Positions 22,484 through 35,468 of a stretch of DNA of 64,000 nt are shown one piece after another; the first letter of the stretch is position 1; each line of letters opens with the position of its first letter. The notes under the pieces are model-generated. The model saw only the letters and a program-made list of their open reading frames with translations, did not search any database and was not told the origin of the DNA. Both the position numbers and the translations under genes were made by a program. The DNA comes from Acorus gramineus (taxonomy: Eukaryota; Streptophyta; Magnoliopsida; Acorales; Acoraceae): the NCBI GenBank assembly GCA_030737835.1, contig CM060849.1, positions 31,175,080 through 31,239,079 on the forward strand, read 5' to 3'.

Positions 22484-24272
22484 GTAAAAAATAAGTTTTT
22501 CCAAAGAAATTTTTTACTCGGTAAAAAATAAGGATTTCCTTAGTAAATTTTTACAAACGAAAACTTCGTCGGTGCTTTCGGCTCAGAAAATAAGTTAGTA
22601 AATGTTTTTACCAAGCAAAGCTCACTTCCTCGGTGAACAATCCCAACAAAATATGTTTCTTTACCCTGTTTGTGGTAGAGAATTAGCAGACAATGGGGGA
22701 TGAATGTCGGAGAATAATCCTTATTTGTTGTTTATTTTTTTCGAATAAACTCTGATAGCTCTATCTAAATGACTTAAGATAAGGTCTGAAAATAATTTTA
22801 AAGAAATGCTTGAATTGTTTATTAGGATTTATATATTTCAATAGATAAAAATATTTTTTATCATTTTAAAAATTTTACTCACCTAACAGTCTCACACACA
22901 CATTCCAAAAACTGTCACATCTTTCAAATCAGTCATATATTTCTCATACTTTATTCAAGAATATAATTATCATTTAAAAAATCATAAATTTTTATCCACC
23001 ACTTTATCTAAGATGAATAAAAAAAAATGTCACTTTTATGTTTTCTAATAAGAATAATAGAAAAGTCAATCAATCAAAAATTAATTTGTTTATTCAGCAT
23101 GGATTGTTATTTATTTTGATATGACTATTAGATAAGATTAAATATATGTCATACCCCACACGGATTCTTAAGAAATCCAATTCAAACATGCCATCATTTA
23201 AGAAATCAATTTCAACCATGTTCCAACAATATTAAATTCTAAGCAAAATTTATATACACCAAAAGTCTAAGAGAAAATACATAATAATTGAATTCTAAAT
23301 AATCAAAAAGGGAAAAATCTTCTTAACTCTTTAAAATATTTTTGAAATCACAAAAAGTCCCTCTAAAATCAGAAAATCATTTAGATCCCCATAAAGTGTA
23401 TATGGTTAACGAATTTAATCTCCCAGTCAAGAGTATATTGAAATAAGTCCTCAGAAACTTAATAAAATTTAATTCAGTCCCTACAAACTCTATAAAATCA
23501 GATTAAGTTATTTTGTAAAACAAAAATACTCCTGTCATTTTTTAACATTCTCATGTCCTGAAGTGTCATCCTCATCTGTAAAAAAAAATATATATATCCG
23601 TCGAACCTCAATTGATCTATAAAATTGAGTCATTTTTCAACATTTTTCCCTCCTTAATCTCGTTACAGAGACTGAACAAAAAAAATTACAGTTTCATTAA
23701 CTCCATTACAAAATCAGTAGAAAAAATAATTTAAAAACCAAATCAAAATTCTATAATACATTCTTAACTCAAAATTACTAGCAATAAAAAGAAAAATACC
23801 TTGACTATAAAACTATAATTTTTTTAATAAAATTTAAATAAATTAGTATATATTTTTAGATAATCACATGGATTTTTTTATGATTTTTTTAAGATTTCAA
23901 TGAGTTAAGACGATTTTTAAATTTCACATGAATTTTTTTCGATTTTCATAGTTTTTATGGAGTTATATCGATTTTTTCTAACAAAAAACATAAATTTTAA
24001 AAGGTTATAACAGTAATTTACCATGCATGGATAGGATTAACCACACATCTGGTTAGTCATAGAGACTAAAATAAATATTATCTAATAAGATAGGGACCTG
24101 AGGGGATTTACCAGTTTTACATAGACTTGTCTTGATTTTCATAAGTTTTCAAAGAGCTAGATCGATTTTTCCCTAAAAAAAAAAAAAACTTTATGTAGCA
24201 AAAAAAAATAGAAAGTAATACCTCTACAATAATAATAACCAAAAGTCCTGTAAAGTTGCATCTTGATATGGT
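22484..24272. other. AT-rich intergenic DNA
   Basis: No gene. It contains many A/T runs and repeats of a TAAAATTTAATTCAGTCCC-like type with TTTTTCxATTTTCAT motifs, probably decayed long-TIR elements. No complete element could be delimited. Confidence 0.4.
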
Positions 24273-24281
24273 GTTGTACCT

Positions 24282-24853
24282 GGGGGGCTGCAATGGGCAG
24301 GCCCGGCCCGTTGAAACAAGGCCTAGGCCTGGCCCTGGGCCAAGACCTGCTTGGCCAACGGGCCTGGGCCCGGGTCGGGCCGGGCCTAGGCTTAAGGCCT
24401 ATGGACTTAGATTTTAAACATACACTTTCTTTTGATTTATAAATTTTAAGTCGTTCATTGATATATAATGTTAAAATAACACAAAATTTTAAGTATAATG
24501 TTGAAAAATATTTATATCTATTGAATTTTCAACAATAAAAATAGTAAATGAATTAATTACTTGAAAAATTAAATAACTACATGTAATTAATGACACCTAC
24601 TTATATGTCAATAATTTGTATAATTTAATTACAATTTAAATAAAAATTACATAAAATTACATGTGACTCATTTATTTGATTGTCTTCATGGACCTACTGG
24701 CCGACTCCACAGGCAGACCAACGGGCCAGTCGAACGGACCTAATTCAGGCGGGCCAAATGGCCGGGCCAAGGCTGGGGGCCCAAAATCAGGCCCAAGCCC
24801 GGCCAGCCCATGAACGGTCCGGGCCTGGCTTTCGAGCCTTTTGAAAACCCTTA
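24282..24853. mobile_element. hAT-like MITE with GC-rich ends, 572 bp
   Basis: Identical GTTGTACCT lies on both sides (24273-24281 and 24854-24862), fitting an 8-bp hAT duplication plus one base. The subterminal regions are dense in GGGCC/GGCCC (CAGGCCCGGCCCG left, CGGTCCGGGCCTGGC right) and enclose an AT-rich core. No transposase. Confidence 0.75.
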
Positions 24854-24862
24854 GTTGTACCT

Positions 24863-25654
24863 AGCTGGAAACTTTCAATCCCATATTCAAGCCGATAGTT
24901 GTTGTACCCTTCGAGAAAGATTGATAGATTGATCGATGGGACATTTTGATTTGAAAGAGCTAAGAGGTACTTTAATTGTCTTAAAGTTTTTTTTTTCTAT
25001 AAGAGATATCTCAAATCTTTTTGAGGTAAAGTCTAATTTTTTTCGAGTAACTGAATAAATCGATGGTGGGAGTCTAACATGCATCAATGGAGAGTAAATT
25101 CACAGTATTAGTCAACTTACCAAGACTGGTAAATTAAAAAATTGGAGACAAGAAATTTATTTTAATAGTGTCAGTCAACAAAGTTAAAATCTGCAAGTTA
25201 TTAAGCATAACATCTCAACTTTGACTAGAACCGGCCAAAATGTCCTAAATAGGCTTTCTAAGAGAAATATTAAAGAAGTCGAGAAATTAATTAGAGACTT
25301 TCTATGGAGGGACTCCCCAAGAAAACGACAATGCATCATTTTATTATGGATAATATTACATCCAGCCTCATTTTCAACCTCAATTTCAGTCTGCATGTGT
25401 TTTGAATTTTTTAAAAATAGTATATCTCATCTAATAAGGTATATGCTTTATAAAAAATAAAGCATATGCTTCAATGAATTACATGGATGTATTTATAAAA
25501 AATGTAAAAAAATTATTTCAAAACATATGTATTATTAACATGAGCATATATGCGTTGATAGAAATCTATCGACGCATATAGAACTAGAATTAGGGTTGGA
25601 AATAGATCTAGGTGTAACAGCGCCCGTTTATTATTAGTATTTTTTGCTAAGTAA

Positions 25655-25690
<36 letters not shown>

Positions 25691-26269
25691 AGTTTATAAT
25701 TAATAATGTTTTTAATATTATTATGCAAAGTGATGCGTAGAGTTTAATATTATCGTGGATGATTCAATGTTGATTTACATCATCATCATTTTATACTTCA
25801 ATGTAAGGGTATTTAGTTTATGCATAATTGAGTCAGATGAAATGGTACTAATCCTTATATAAGTTTCAACTGGCCGGGCTAATTAAAATAATTTCTTGAG
25901 GGCCAAAAATGTTACTATATAATTACACAAATATTCCTTTTTTTTTTATCAAATGGTAATAGAGTATCATTATTTATAGCCTACGGATTGTATGTACCCG
26001 CTTAAAGAATATGTAAAAACTTATATATATATTTAATAATGAATGTACCTCGTTATAAATGTTATTGTACACGGGGTTGTAAGAAGACTGTGTTCTCATG
26101 TGTTATTAATAAAAATGCTAATAATTTTTTTTCAATTTTGTCTTGCAAAACTCCATGTACATCAACATTGAATCATCCATGATTAGTATGTCTCTCTCCT
26201 TACATAAGAATTATTTAAAACAAAGAAGACATGACATGATCATGTAGAGAAGGATGCCTTTTGGATTCA
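24863..26269. other. AT-rich intergenic DNA
   Basis: No gene is recognised. TCTAATAAGGTATATGCTTTAT near 25430 belongs to the dispersed repeat seen at 27.7 and 46.1 kb. Frames such as 25184-25396 lack any domain. Confidence 0.4.
25656..25689. repeat. (ATT)n microsatellite
   Basis: About eleven uninterrupted ATT units. Likely polymorphic and usable as a marker. Confidence 0.9.
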
Positions 26270-27200
26270 ATTCAAGTATACATATTGTAGAAGCTCAAAT
26301 CTATCACACCGAATTAGGATCCATTTAAAATATCACACCGCCTCAGTCCATGATATTGGACTATAAACAAAACACCATCTTATGATGGATCAGAGGAGAA
26401 TTCTATCCTATGATATACTCACACCTCCATGGCAATAGGCACACCCCCTACCACTATAAATAGAGGGGTATCCCCTTCACAAGTGTAGGAGGCCAAATCA
26501 ATCACAAAACAAAATAAAATTGTATAAGTATGAGAGTTAAGCGCTGATATGACCGAAATTCAGAATGAGAAGGCCCATGGGCCCAAATTACCCCCATGAG
26601 TTAAACAGGCTCACCCTCCCTATCAGATCAGGCAAATGATATTGCCTGACCAGGTCAAGACGGACTTTCACACAGGGCGGATGTTTAGTCCCTGGCTGAC
26701 CAAGGGCGGACGCATAGTATTGCCCGACTAAGTCAAGGTGGCTGAATACCACAGGCTCGATCTGAAGTATGAGCTGTCCAAACCATAATACCCGAACTGG
26801 AATGCATGTCGGCCATACACCCATCTCTATAAAATAACGGTTAACTAAGGAAATATTCCCTGACACAGGAAAAAGACTAGATGTCATAAAATCAGTTGCA
26901 ATATGACAATCCCTAGGTGACAAGTGTCCACAGATCCTAGAGCCACGTGGAAATTCTATTTCATGCTATACTAACTCTACAATGTTAGCTCGGCACGTCC
27001 CTTCTCTAGTATAAAAAGAGGACATTTCCTCCCCCGTGAAGGGGGGACACTCTCTCTCTCTCCCCTACTAGTGCTCAAGAATTCTAAGGTCTTCTTCTTC
27101 TTCTCATTGAGGAATCACTAACTTGACCGTCGGAGAGGGCATAGTCTTCTTCTTTTTCCCCAAAAAAAGAGAACCCTAGACTCAAGCTTGAAATCCCATT
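26270..27200 (+). mobile_element. Two adjoining or nested Ty3-type LTR fragments
   Basis: Two promoter blocks, CTATAAATAGAGGGG near 26454 and TATAAAAAGAGGAC near 27011, mark separate LTRs. The second (about 26545-27200, starting TGATATGACCGAA) ends with ACTTGACCGTCGGAGAGGGC. This resembles the ACTTGAGCGTCGGAG signature of Tat-lineage Ty3 LTRs in plants. No internal domain is present, so these are solo or nested LTR remains with approximate borders. Confidence 0.6.
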
Positions 27201-27239
27201 TTAATATATACTTCATTAGATAAATATATAGTTTAAATT

Positions 27240-28735
27240 TTCAAAAATGTTGGACACTATAAAAGTGACTTTAGATTCTTAATATTTTTTTGAAAAAAAG
27301 TATATATTTTTCATAAGAGTTACGTTACATTCAGTCATTTTTACAGTTTCAAATATAGTTTTATATACTTCGTTAGCTCCTTTCATTCATTGTACCAGGA
27401 TATATACCTTATTATAAAAATTTTATATTTTTTTTACAAATGATATAAATCATTTCATTTTAGTATATACTTTACATTTTATAAATATACATATCTAATT
27501 AGATGAGGTATATCTAATTAGATGAGGTACATGATTTTAAAAGATAAAATTTTTTGCAATTCACATTTTAGACAGTAAAATAGTATGAGTGTAACATTTT
27601 TTTTTTCCACAATTGGTTGCCAAATAAAAGTTCAATTCTAGTGTTCTAAATAGACAATGAGACTAATACTCAACTCACAGGCCAGCATCAACTTGAAACC
27701 CTTAAGAAAAATGATACACTCAATCACATTTATTAACTAAAACTCAAACCTCACATGTTTTCGTTTTTTTTTAAATAGTAATCATCTAATGAGTTATATG
27801 ATTTAATAAAAAGTGCATGTCGCTCCATTTCGAGTTGAATGGACTAATTTTTAGTAAGTGTAAGAAAAAATTTAGTAAGATATATACATCATCTAACGAG
27901 GTATATGCTTAACTGAATCTGTAACGAGGTATATAAGTATATGTTTTGGACTGAGAAAAAAACTGAATGTAGCCGCACTCTGTCCGTAAACCCGCTGGTC
28001 TACCCATGCCTATAGGACTAAAACCTGACTCACGGCCCGCTCAACCCAGGCCTGTCCGGGCTGTCTGGTAGGCCCTCTCCATGGGCCCAATGCCATTGTC
28101 GGATGACCATTTAAAATAATTTTTTTTTCACAAAGTTTAATAAATGTAAAGAATATTTCACAATAAATATAGAAAAAAGATACATGCAGCCCTTTTACTG
28201 TCTCAAACTCTCAATTACAGTCCATCTCATTTTTATTTTTTTTTTAAATCATACACTCATCTTTTAAAGTATATGAAATAAAGTATGCACTGAGATACAT
28301 TAGTGTTTTTTTTTTCATGAAGAAAAAAAAAAATTTAATCATATTCTATGATAGGACCATACATTATGATAGTGTAGTATATATTATATTATCATAGCAT
28401 ATGAGACGGTAAAATGGGCTTTGTATATCAGCGTTCATAAATATAACACATAAAATCATATACTATATGATTTATATTTCATTAATGTTCAATCCTTGAT
28501 TTTCTGGAAAAAAAAAAAAAAAAAACATCTAAGCATGCAGCCCACGGACTAAGCCCTAGTCGGCACGCCCATTCCTTTTAGAAACAAGCCTACGGGCGGG
28601 CCTAGAATCTGAGTTTTACCCAAAAGGCTGGGCCTGAGAAAAGCCAGTGGGCTGGGGCCAGAAAAGCCAGCGGGCTGGGGTCTGAGATTCACAAGCTAAG
28701 CTAGCCCGTTGTCGATAGCTGAATAAGCCCCTATA
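27240..28735. repeat. Dispersed repeat family, shared with 44.9-46.3 kb
   Basis: 27740-27990 (AACGAGGTATATGCTTxACTGAAT, CGCTCCATTTxGAxTTGAAT) matches 46020-46290. 28170-28440 (TACATTAGTGT, CCATACATTATGATA, ATATGAGACxG) matches 45460-45660 and 45770-45900. GC-rich segments with GGGCTGG/CCAGC words lie at 27980-28110 and 28530-28730, in the style of the hAT-like element at 24282. Probably decayed hAT-type elements. Confidence 0.5.
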
Positions 28736-28779
28736 TTAATAGTGGAAATGGGACTGGATGTAACATTATCCATATTAAT

Positions 28780-29357
28780 ATTACTCTAACATGTGCCCCA
28801 GTGTGTGTATTAAAAAATTACTCTGAACAAGTTATATGCGATATGATATGTCATGTTATATATAGATAAATAATATAATAATATTTTATTAATTATTAAA
28901 TAAATCATTTATAAATAAATAAAAAGTATTTTACAACTAAATACGAGTTTATTTTGCACATATACCATATGTCCATATGCCTCATTTCAAACTCTAAAAC
29001 TATGAGTACTACTCAAATGAGTCAACGAACATCCATTTTAAGGGTATTATTAGAAATAACAATTCATTAAGGACAAATATAAAAAAATATTAAAAATATC
29101 CCATGTAATTTGTGGATATGAATATGATATTATCTAATTTATATATAAATCTATAGCTAGATAGATTTTTATAATTTATCCATATCCAAATTTAAAACCA
29201 ATAAAAATAAAACAATAAAAGTGATGATGTGGCATGATCAACACCATTCATTCATAAATCTAAAATTAAATATCACACATAACTAAGGGTGAAATTGGAA
29301 ATGAAAATGTTACAAGAAAATAAATTTGAAAACTAAAACACTTTCGATTAATATATA
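28780..29357 (-). mobile_element. Helitron, unit 1 (degenerate 3' end)
   Basis: The interior (TTATATGCGATATGATATGT, TAAATAAATCATTTxTAxAxT) matches the following units. Its 5' end abuts the CTAG of unit 2. The 3' hairpin region (GTGCCCCAGTGTGTGT) is eroded. No Rep/helicase, so non-autonomous. Confidence 0.5.
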
Positions 29358-31065
29358 CTAGTCTTCCCCCACGCATGTGCGTGTAAATAAAAAAAAATCT
29401 TCCTACAACCATTATCCACAATTTTTTTCAATCTGTTTATATATGATATAATATATCATGTTATATATACATAAATGATATAATAAATTTTTTATTAATG
29501 ATTGGATAAATCATTTGTAGAATTTATTATGAAATTATACACAAAGGAGATGTTATAGTTGAAAATGAGTTTTTCGTATATATACCCCTCAACTAACCTC
29601 ATATTGTAAAAATATCCATTTGAAACTCTAGAATCAACAATATTGCTCAAATGAATAAAAAATGACGTTCACGTATAATTTAAATATTTTTGAATGGTAT
29701 TATGAGAAATAACATATCATCAAGGGTATTTTGTTAAAATGTATTTTTTAGGTGTATATATACAAAAAAAATTATTAAGATTTGGTGTGTATGGATGATA
29801 TTATTCAATGTATAAATAGATAAAAAACCAAGCATTAAATTATTCCCAAAATTCTTTAATAATTCATAAATTTTTAAGTATAACTCCAATTGAGGTTGAT
29901 CAATAGGTCGTTGGAAAGATCTTTTTGATATATACCTATGGTTGTGAAATAGCTTTTTCCCAAAAATGATAATTTAATGATGAAAAGTGAGATTATACAT
30001 TGAAACTCATGTTTCACTCAAAATTATATCTCAATCTAAATTTATTAAAAAGCGGAGGGGGATCCAAATAACCCCCTATAAACTACCTGAAATCCATATA
30101 ACCCCTGGCTTTTCCTATAGTCCATATAACCCTCTTAAAACACATATATAAATCCAAATAACCCCGTGAGTAAAACTTTCGTTGATAGAGGATAAATATT
30201 CTACGAATATTCTGTTTTATTAACCTTGACTGAAAACACAATATACCCAAAACCCCCATATAATTTGTTAAAAATGCAAAACATATTTTGTATATGATGA
30301 TTTTATCTCTTCAGATAGATGATAAAACCTATCCAGAGTGGTAAAATCGTCATTCACATATGATTTCTCATATTTTTAACACATTGTAGGAGGTTTTTGT
30401 TATACTATGTTTTGAACCAAGGTTAACCAAACAGAATATTCGCTGAATAATCATAATCTGCCAACAAAAATTTAACTCAGAGGGTTGTTTTGATTTACAT
30501 AGGTGTTTTCATGGGGTTATATGGACTTTAGAAAAAGGCAGGAGTTATATGAATTTCAAGCAGTTTATAGGGGTTTATTTGGATTTTTTTCTAAAAAATA
30601 ATAACAAAAAATATATGATGATGTGGCACGATCACTACCATTCATTCAATATTGTTAAAATCCCCTACTTAAACTTTTAAACCATCAATATCCCTCCAAT
30701 GGCTAAAAAAAAATGGTGTTCATACTAGAGTATTATTAAAAATATCAAATTATTAGAGATATTTTTCCAAAATATGAATTTTTTAGGGTTATATATACAA
30801 AAAAACCATTAAAAAATATTAAGAAATATTAAGATTTGGTGGATATAAATATGATATTATCTAATTCATATGTATACACATATGTAAATAGAAAGATTAT
30901 TTTTATTTTTATCTGAATATAAAACTAATAAAAATATTTTTCCATTCTTAACTTTAATTTAAAATCAAAGATAATTAAAAACTAAGAGTAAATTCAAAAA
31001 ATGAAAATCTTACAAAGGACAGGACTTGAAAACTTAAACAATTTCGCTTGGTATATATAGATAGA
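29358..31065 (-). mobile_element. Helitron, unit 2 (contains an inserted MITE)
   Basis: On the minus strand the element ends CACGCACATGCGTGGGGGAA-GA-CTAG: a short stem-loop about 8-10 nt before CTAG, the Helitron 3' signature. Its minus-strand 5' end at 31065 begins TCTATCTATATATACCAAGC. The long-TIR MITE at 30057-30590 is inserted inside. No transposase is encoded. Confidence 0.7.
30057..30590. mobile_element. Long-TIR (Mutator-like) MITE, copy 2
   Basis: Same family as 21440-22075. It starts ATCCAAATAACCCCCTATAA, ends TATAGGGGTTTATTTGGAT, and both arms carry AAATCCATATAACCCC or its complement. It interrupts Helitron unit 2, so it is younger than that unit. Confidence 0.75.
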
Positions 31066-32243
31066 CTAGTGAGTAGTCTCCCCCTAACACGATGTGTGTG
31101 TAAATAAATAAATACAAATTTTAAAATCTGCCCATGACCAATCCGCGCAATTGTTTTAAATACATGTATATGCAATATAATGTATCATATTATATATGCA
31201 TAAATGATATTATGAAAATTTTAATAATGATTAATTAAATCATTTGTAAAATTTATTATAAAATTATACATAAAAGAGAAACGATACAACTGAAATTAAG
31301 TTTTTTTTTATAGATATACCTCTCAACCAATCCTATATTGTAAAAATACTCCATTGAAACTTTAAAACATCAATAACGCTCGACTGAATAAAAAATAAAT
31401 TAATGTACAATTTAAACATTTTTTAATGGTATTATTGGAAATAACAAATCACAAGGATATTTTGCTAAAATGTATTTTTTAGAGGTATATATACAAAGAA
31501 AAAAATCATTAAGATTTAATGGATATGGGTGATACTATCCAATTTATTTATAGATACAAAAAAACCAAGAATTAAATTATTTCTGAAATTCTTCAAAAAT
31601 TCATAACTTTTCAAATATAAATCTGATTTGGGTGATTAATTGCTTGTTGGAAATATCTTTTCAATTTATACTTATGACCGTCAAATAAAGTTTTCCCATA
31701 AATGACTATTTCATGATGAAAAGTGAGATCCAATGTTGAAACTCATATTTCCCCTAAAATTAGTGATATATTCCATGATTATCTCATTCTAAATCTAATA
31801 AAAAGTAATAACCAAAAAACATAATGATGTGGCACAATCACTTCCATTCATTTAATATATCTTTAAAAAATAATTAGCCTTACCAAGTTGAAAACATTTT
31901 TTGTTAGATAATAAATGAATATCTCGTATTATCTACTAAAATATTAAAATTTATATTTTCCATTCTTACCCTTTAATTTAAAATAAAAGATGATAAATAA
32001 ATTAGGGTAAAATTGAAAAATAAAAATGTTACACACAAAGGAACATACAAAACTTACACACTTTTAGTTAGATAATAAATAGATTGACTTAAAATCTAAT
32101 TATCTTTTTATGATACTAAGATAAGATTAGGAGACTAAATATTAGTTTTTATCATAATAAATTTTAACAAATTTATTAGGGATAACGATATAAAATTGTG
32201 TTACATACAATTGAAAACATTTCCCATTAGTATATAGATAGAC
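31066..32243 (-). mobile_element. Helitron, unit 3
   Basis: It begins with CTAG at 31066 directly after unit 2's TCTATC end, and carries CTCCCCCTAACACGATGTGTGTG as the eroded 3' hairpin. The other border is the ATATAGATAGA|CTAG junction at 32243/32244. The interior is homologous to units 2 and 4. Confidence 0.65.
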
Positions 32244-33096
32244 TAGTCTTTAAACACTCATAATGTGCGTGTAAATAAAAAAAAAATATTTTGAAAATTG
32301 CCCACAACCAACCCTCTCAAATTTTTTTCAATTCATGTATATGTGATATATCAGGCGATATATACATTATGATATTTATGAAAATTTTAATAAAAGTTAA
32401 TTAAATTGCATGTAAAATTTGTTATGAAATTACACATAAAAGAGATGGTACACCTAAAATTAACCTCAACCAACCCTACATTGTAAATATACCACATTCA
32501 AATCTTTAAAACCAACAATATCGTTCATATGGATAAAAAAACGATGTTCATCTACAATTTAAACCATATTGAATAGTATTATTGGAATTAACAAATCACC
32601 CAGGATATTTAGCGAAAATGTGATTTTTTAGGGTTATATATACAAAAACAAATCATTAAGATTTTGGTGGATATAGATGATATTATCCAATTTATATATA
32701 CATACAAAAGAAACAAGAATTATTTAATTCCCAAAATTCTTTAAAATTCTTAACTTTTAAGTATAACTCTGATTGAGGTGATTAATAGCTCGTTGGAAAG
32801 AGCTTTTCGATATATACATATGAGTGTGGAATACATGATTTCCAAAAATAACTATTTCATGATAAAAAATGAGATCAAGCATTCAAATTCATATTTGACC
32901 TCAAATTATCTATTTATCATATATATTCCATGATTATCTCATTCTAAATCTAATAAAAAATAATAACAAAAAAATATATGATGATGTTGTACAATAACCA
33001 CCGTTCATTCAATATATCTATAAAAAATTTATTTGCATGACAAAGTTGAAAACACTTTTGGTAGGTAATATAGATAGATATATAAGATAGATAAAA
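32244..33096 (-). mobile_element. Helitron, unit 4
   Basis: It starts CTAGTCTTTAAACACTCATA at 32244 and runs to the TATAAGATAGATAAAA just before the next CTAG. The interior shows the shared GATTGAGGTGATTAATxGCTxGTTGGAAA and TAATAACAAAAAAATATATGATGATG blocks. Confidence 0.65.
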
Positions 33097-33480
33097 CTAG
33101 CCTTCATCCACGCACGATACATATGTAGATTAAAAAAAATATTTTAAATAATTCCCCTAAACCAACACCCTTATTTTTTAACCCATTTATATGCGATATG
33201 ATATGTTATATATATAAATAATATAATAAATATATTATTTACTATTAAATAAATCATTTGTAAAAAAATTTATGATGTTACAAATGAAAGAAGAATGTTC
33301 CAACCAATTTTTTTTTTCTATATATATCACTCAACAAACCATATATTATATTCAAATTTTAAAACTATGAGTATCCCTCAAATGAATTAACAAACTGCTC
33401 TTTTAAGGGTATTGTTAGAAATAATAAATTATCAAGGACATTTTGACAAAATGTGATTTTTTTTTAGGGTTAGGTATTAA
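33097..33480 (-). mobile_element. Helitron, unit 5 (truncated)
   Basis: CTAGCCTTCATCCACGCACG begins the unit at 33097. It follows the common interior through TTATATGCGATATGATATGT and ends abruptly near 33480, after ATTTTTTTTTAGGGTTA. Confidence 0.55.
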
Positions 33481-34048
33481 AAAAGAGTCCCGCTTCATAA
33501 ACCTCAAATTATAAGTCCCATTTATAAACCCTAATAGATGTCACAATGTAATTGATTGAATGTTTGACTTTTAAAAAAATTAAAAAATCATATTGTCTAA
33601 ACACCTTTAAAAAAATACGCTTTCATTCTATCGATCCCACTTCTTCACCTCCTCCTCACAAACTCTAATGGACGTGAGAAATCTCATCAATTCATCGATT
33701 AAATCGAGTAATGGAAAGGACGATCACGATTTGCCATCATTGATCATTGTTTTTTTTTACATTTTTTTGGAATCAATCGGCATCCATTGCTCTTTTTTTA
33801 TATTATTTAAATCCAGATTTTTATTTTTAATCCAACTGAGTTTTTAAATTTAAATATGCATTTGAATATCATAGAATATAACTGAATCTGAAACAACATA
33901 TCTGAATTTTAATTATTACCGAATTTTCAATATAATTGAGTTTTCAAATTTAAACATGCTTTTGGATTTCACATAATGTTTGACAAAATCTGTGGGGCCC
34001 ACTTTTGTCCACTGGGAAAAGTAAATTTGAATAACTCAATTCCAGCCC
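33481..34048. other. AT-rich interval, no gene seen
   Basis: The stretch 33610-33700 is less AT-rich (CCCACTTCTTCACCTCCTCC) but has no recognisable protein. Repeated TTTTCAAATTTAAACATGCxTTTG-like sequences at 33840 and 33940 suggest a short local duplication. Confidence 0.35.
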
Positions 34049-34051
34049 TTA

Positions 34052-34249
34052 TGGGGCTGTTTGGGTGGAGTAATAAGAAGAGAATAAGTAAGAATAGACA
34101 AATAATAGGAAAAAAAAAGTATTTGGGTGAAGGGGATAAGGTGGTATTTGGATATTGAAATAACAAAGAATAACGTGAATATCTATACCAATTCATACCA
34201 CTTAATTTTGACATACTAATTTTTGTTTATTCCCTCTAACCAAACACCC
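34052..34249. mobile_element. Tourist-like MITE, 198 bp
   Basis: The ends GGGGCTGTTTGG and CCAAACACCC are inverted, flanked by TTA (34049-34051) and TAA (34250-34252). The right TAA is shared with the next MITE, so the two elements abut. Confidence 0.65.
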
Positions 34250-34252
34250 TAA

Positions 34253-34631
34253 CCCCCTGTTTGGAACGGGGATAGGATTTATTTTTATGTATACGTTTAT
34301 CCAAACATAAATGAGTATAAATAAGGTTAAAGTGATTTTGTGTTTGATTGTGTTTTGAATTATTCTCGTTGGTAAAAGGTGAAAAAATAATGATAGTTGA
34401 TTTGACAGGTGATTTATAAGAGGTGATGACTGTTAATTTAACAATGGACGTCCCATATATTCTTTGAGTGGAATAACCTTGGATAACTTTAATTCCAAAG
34501 GTTGATTGGAATCCATATACCATTTTACACCAGTTTATTCTAACATACTTTATCAGGGGTTATCCGAGGTTTTCAAACACCCTCTATCCCTTATCCGGAG
34601 CTGGAGGCTTATTCCCAAAACAAACGAGGGC
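34253..34631. mobile_element. Tourist-like MITE, copy 2 of the 15740 family
   Basis: Flanked by exact TAA (34250-34252 and 34632-34634). Ends CCCCCTGTTTGG and CAAACGAGGG. Interior matches 15740-16179, for example TGAATTATTCTCGTTGGTAAA and AGAGGTGATGACTGTTAATTT. Confidence 0.75.
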
Positions 34632-34689
34632 TAAAAATCCATATTTTACTTTATATCAGTCTATTCAACCACATATTTTCTATTCAAAC

Positions 34690-35108
34690 ATCGGCTATAC
34701 CCATATTTAATTTAAGGATTAAATTATTTTGAGGTTTATGACTATTTCTAATATAAATAAGGATAAAATAATTTTGTGTTTGGTTGTGTTTTTAATCATT
34801 CTCATTAGAAAACGTAATAATAAAAAAATTTCAGTTTGGATAAAATGTGAATAAAATGTGGATAAAGATTTATAATTATAAGAGGTGATGACAGTTGATT
34901 AATAGTGGGCCCACATACCTTCTTTTGGTTTGGATAACCTAAAATAATTTAATTATAATGAACGGTTGAAATACATATACTATTTTATACCAGTTAATTC
35001 TAGTATACAAATTTTTATATATTTCAACCATCTAAACATCCATAATGAAGTTATTTTAACTAATTCCAATATATTCCGGACTTATTTCGAACCAAACATG
35101 GGCCATGT
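34690..35108. mobile_element. Tourist-like MITE, copy 3, left end lost
   Basis: It shares GATAAAATAATTTTGTGTTT, TGTGGATAAAGATTTAT and AGAGGTGATGACAGTTGATT with the two copies above and ends ACCAAACATGGGCC. The left terminus is not identifiable. Confidence 0.6.
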
Positions 35109-35468
35109 GTTTTCATCAGTGGTTTTTGACAATTCCTATTGTGGATCCTGATGTTTATTTATACACATGTTAGATCTATGGTTTTCAAGTTTTTTCAAAT
35201 TGATTTAATGAGTTTTGGATCTTATATTTTATAGATTTTCATATGTCCCTTTACTGTTTCTACAGAGTTTTATTGTTGATACGCATGTACTTGTTTGTTC
35301 ATTTGGGGAGCACAGGGAGGGAAGGAGAAGAGAGGGGGTGCAGTATCACCCGGCAAGGCGGAGAGGCATAGTGAAAAGCCCTTAGGAGACAGTCATAAGA
35401 GTTATAAACAGCTATCGATGGCTTTTCATAATTGAAAGCTACAAAACTCTGGTTTAACTTAAGGTTAT

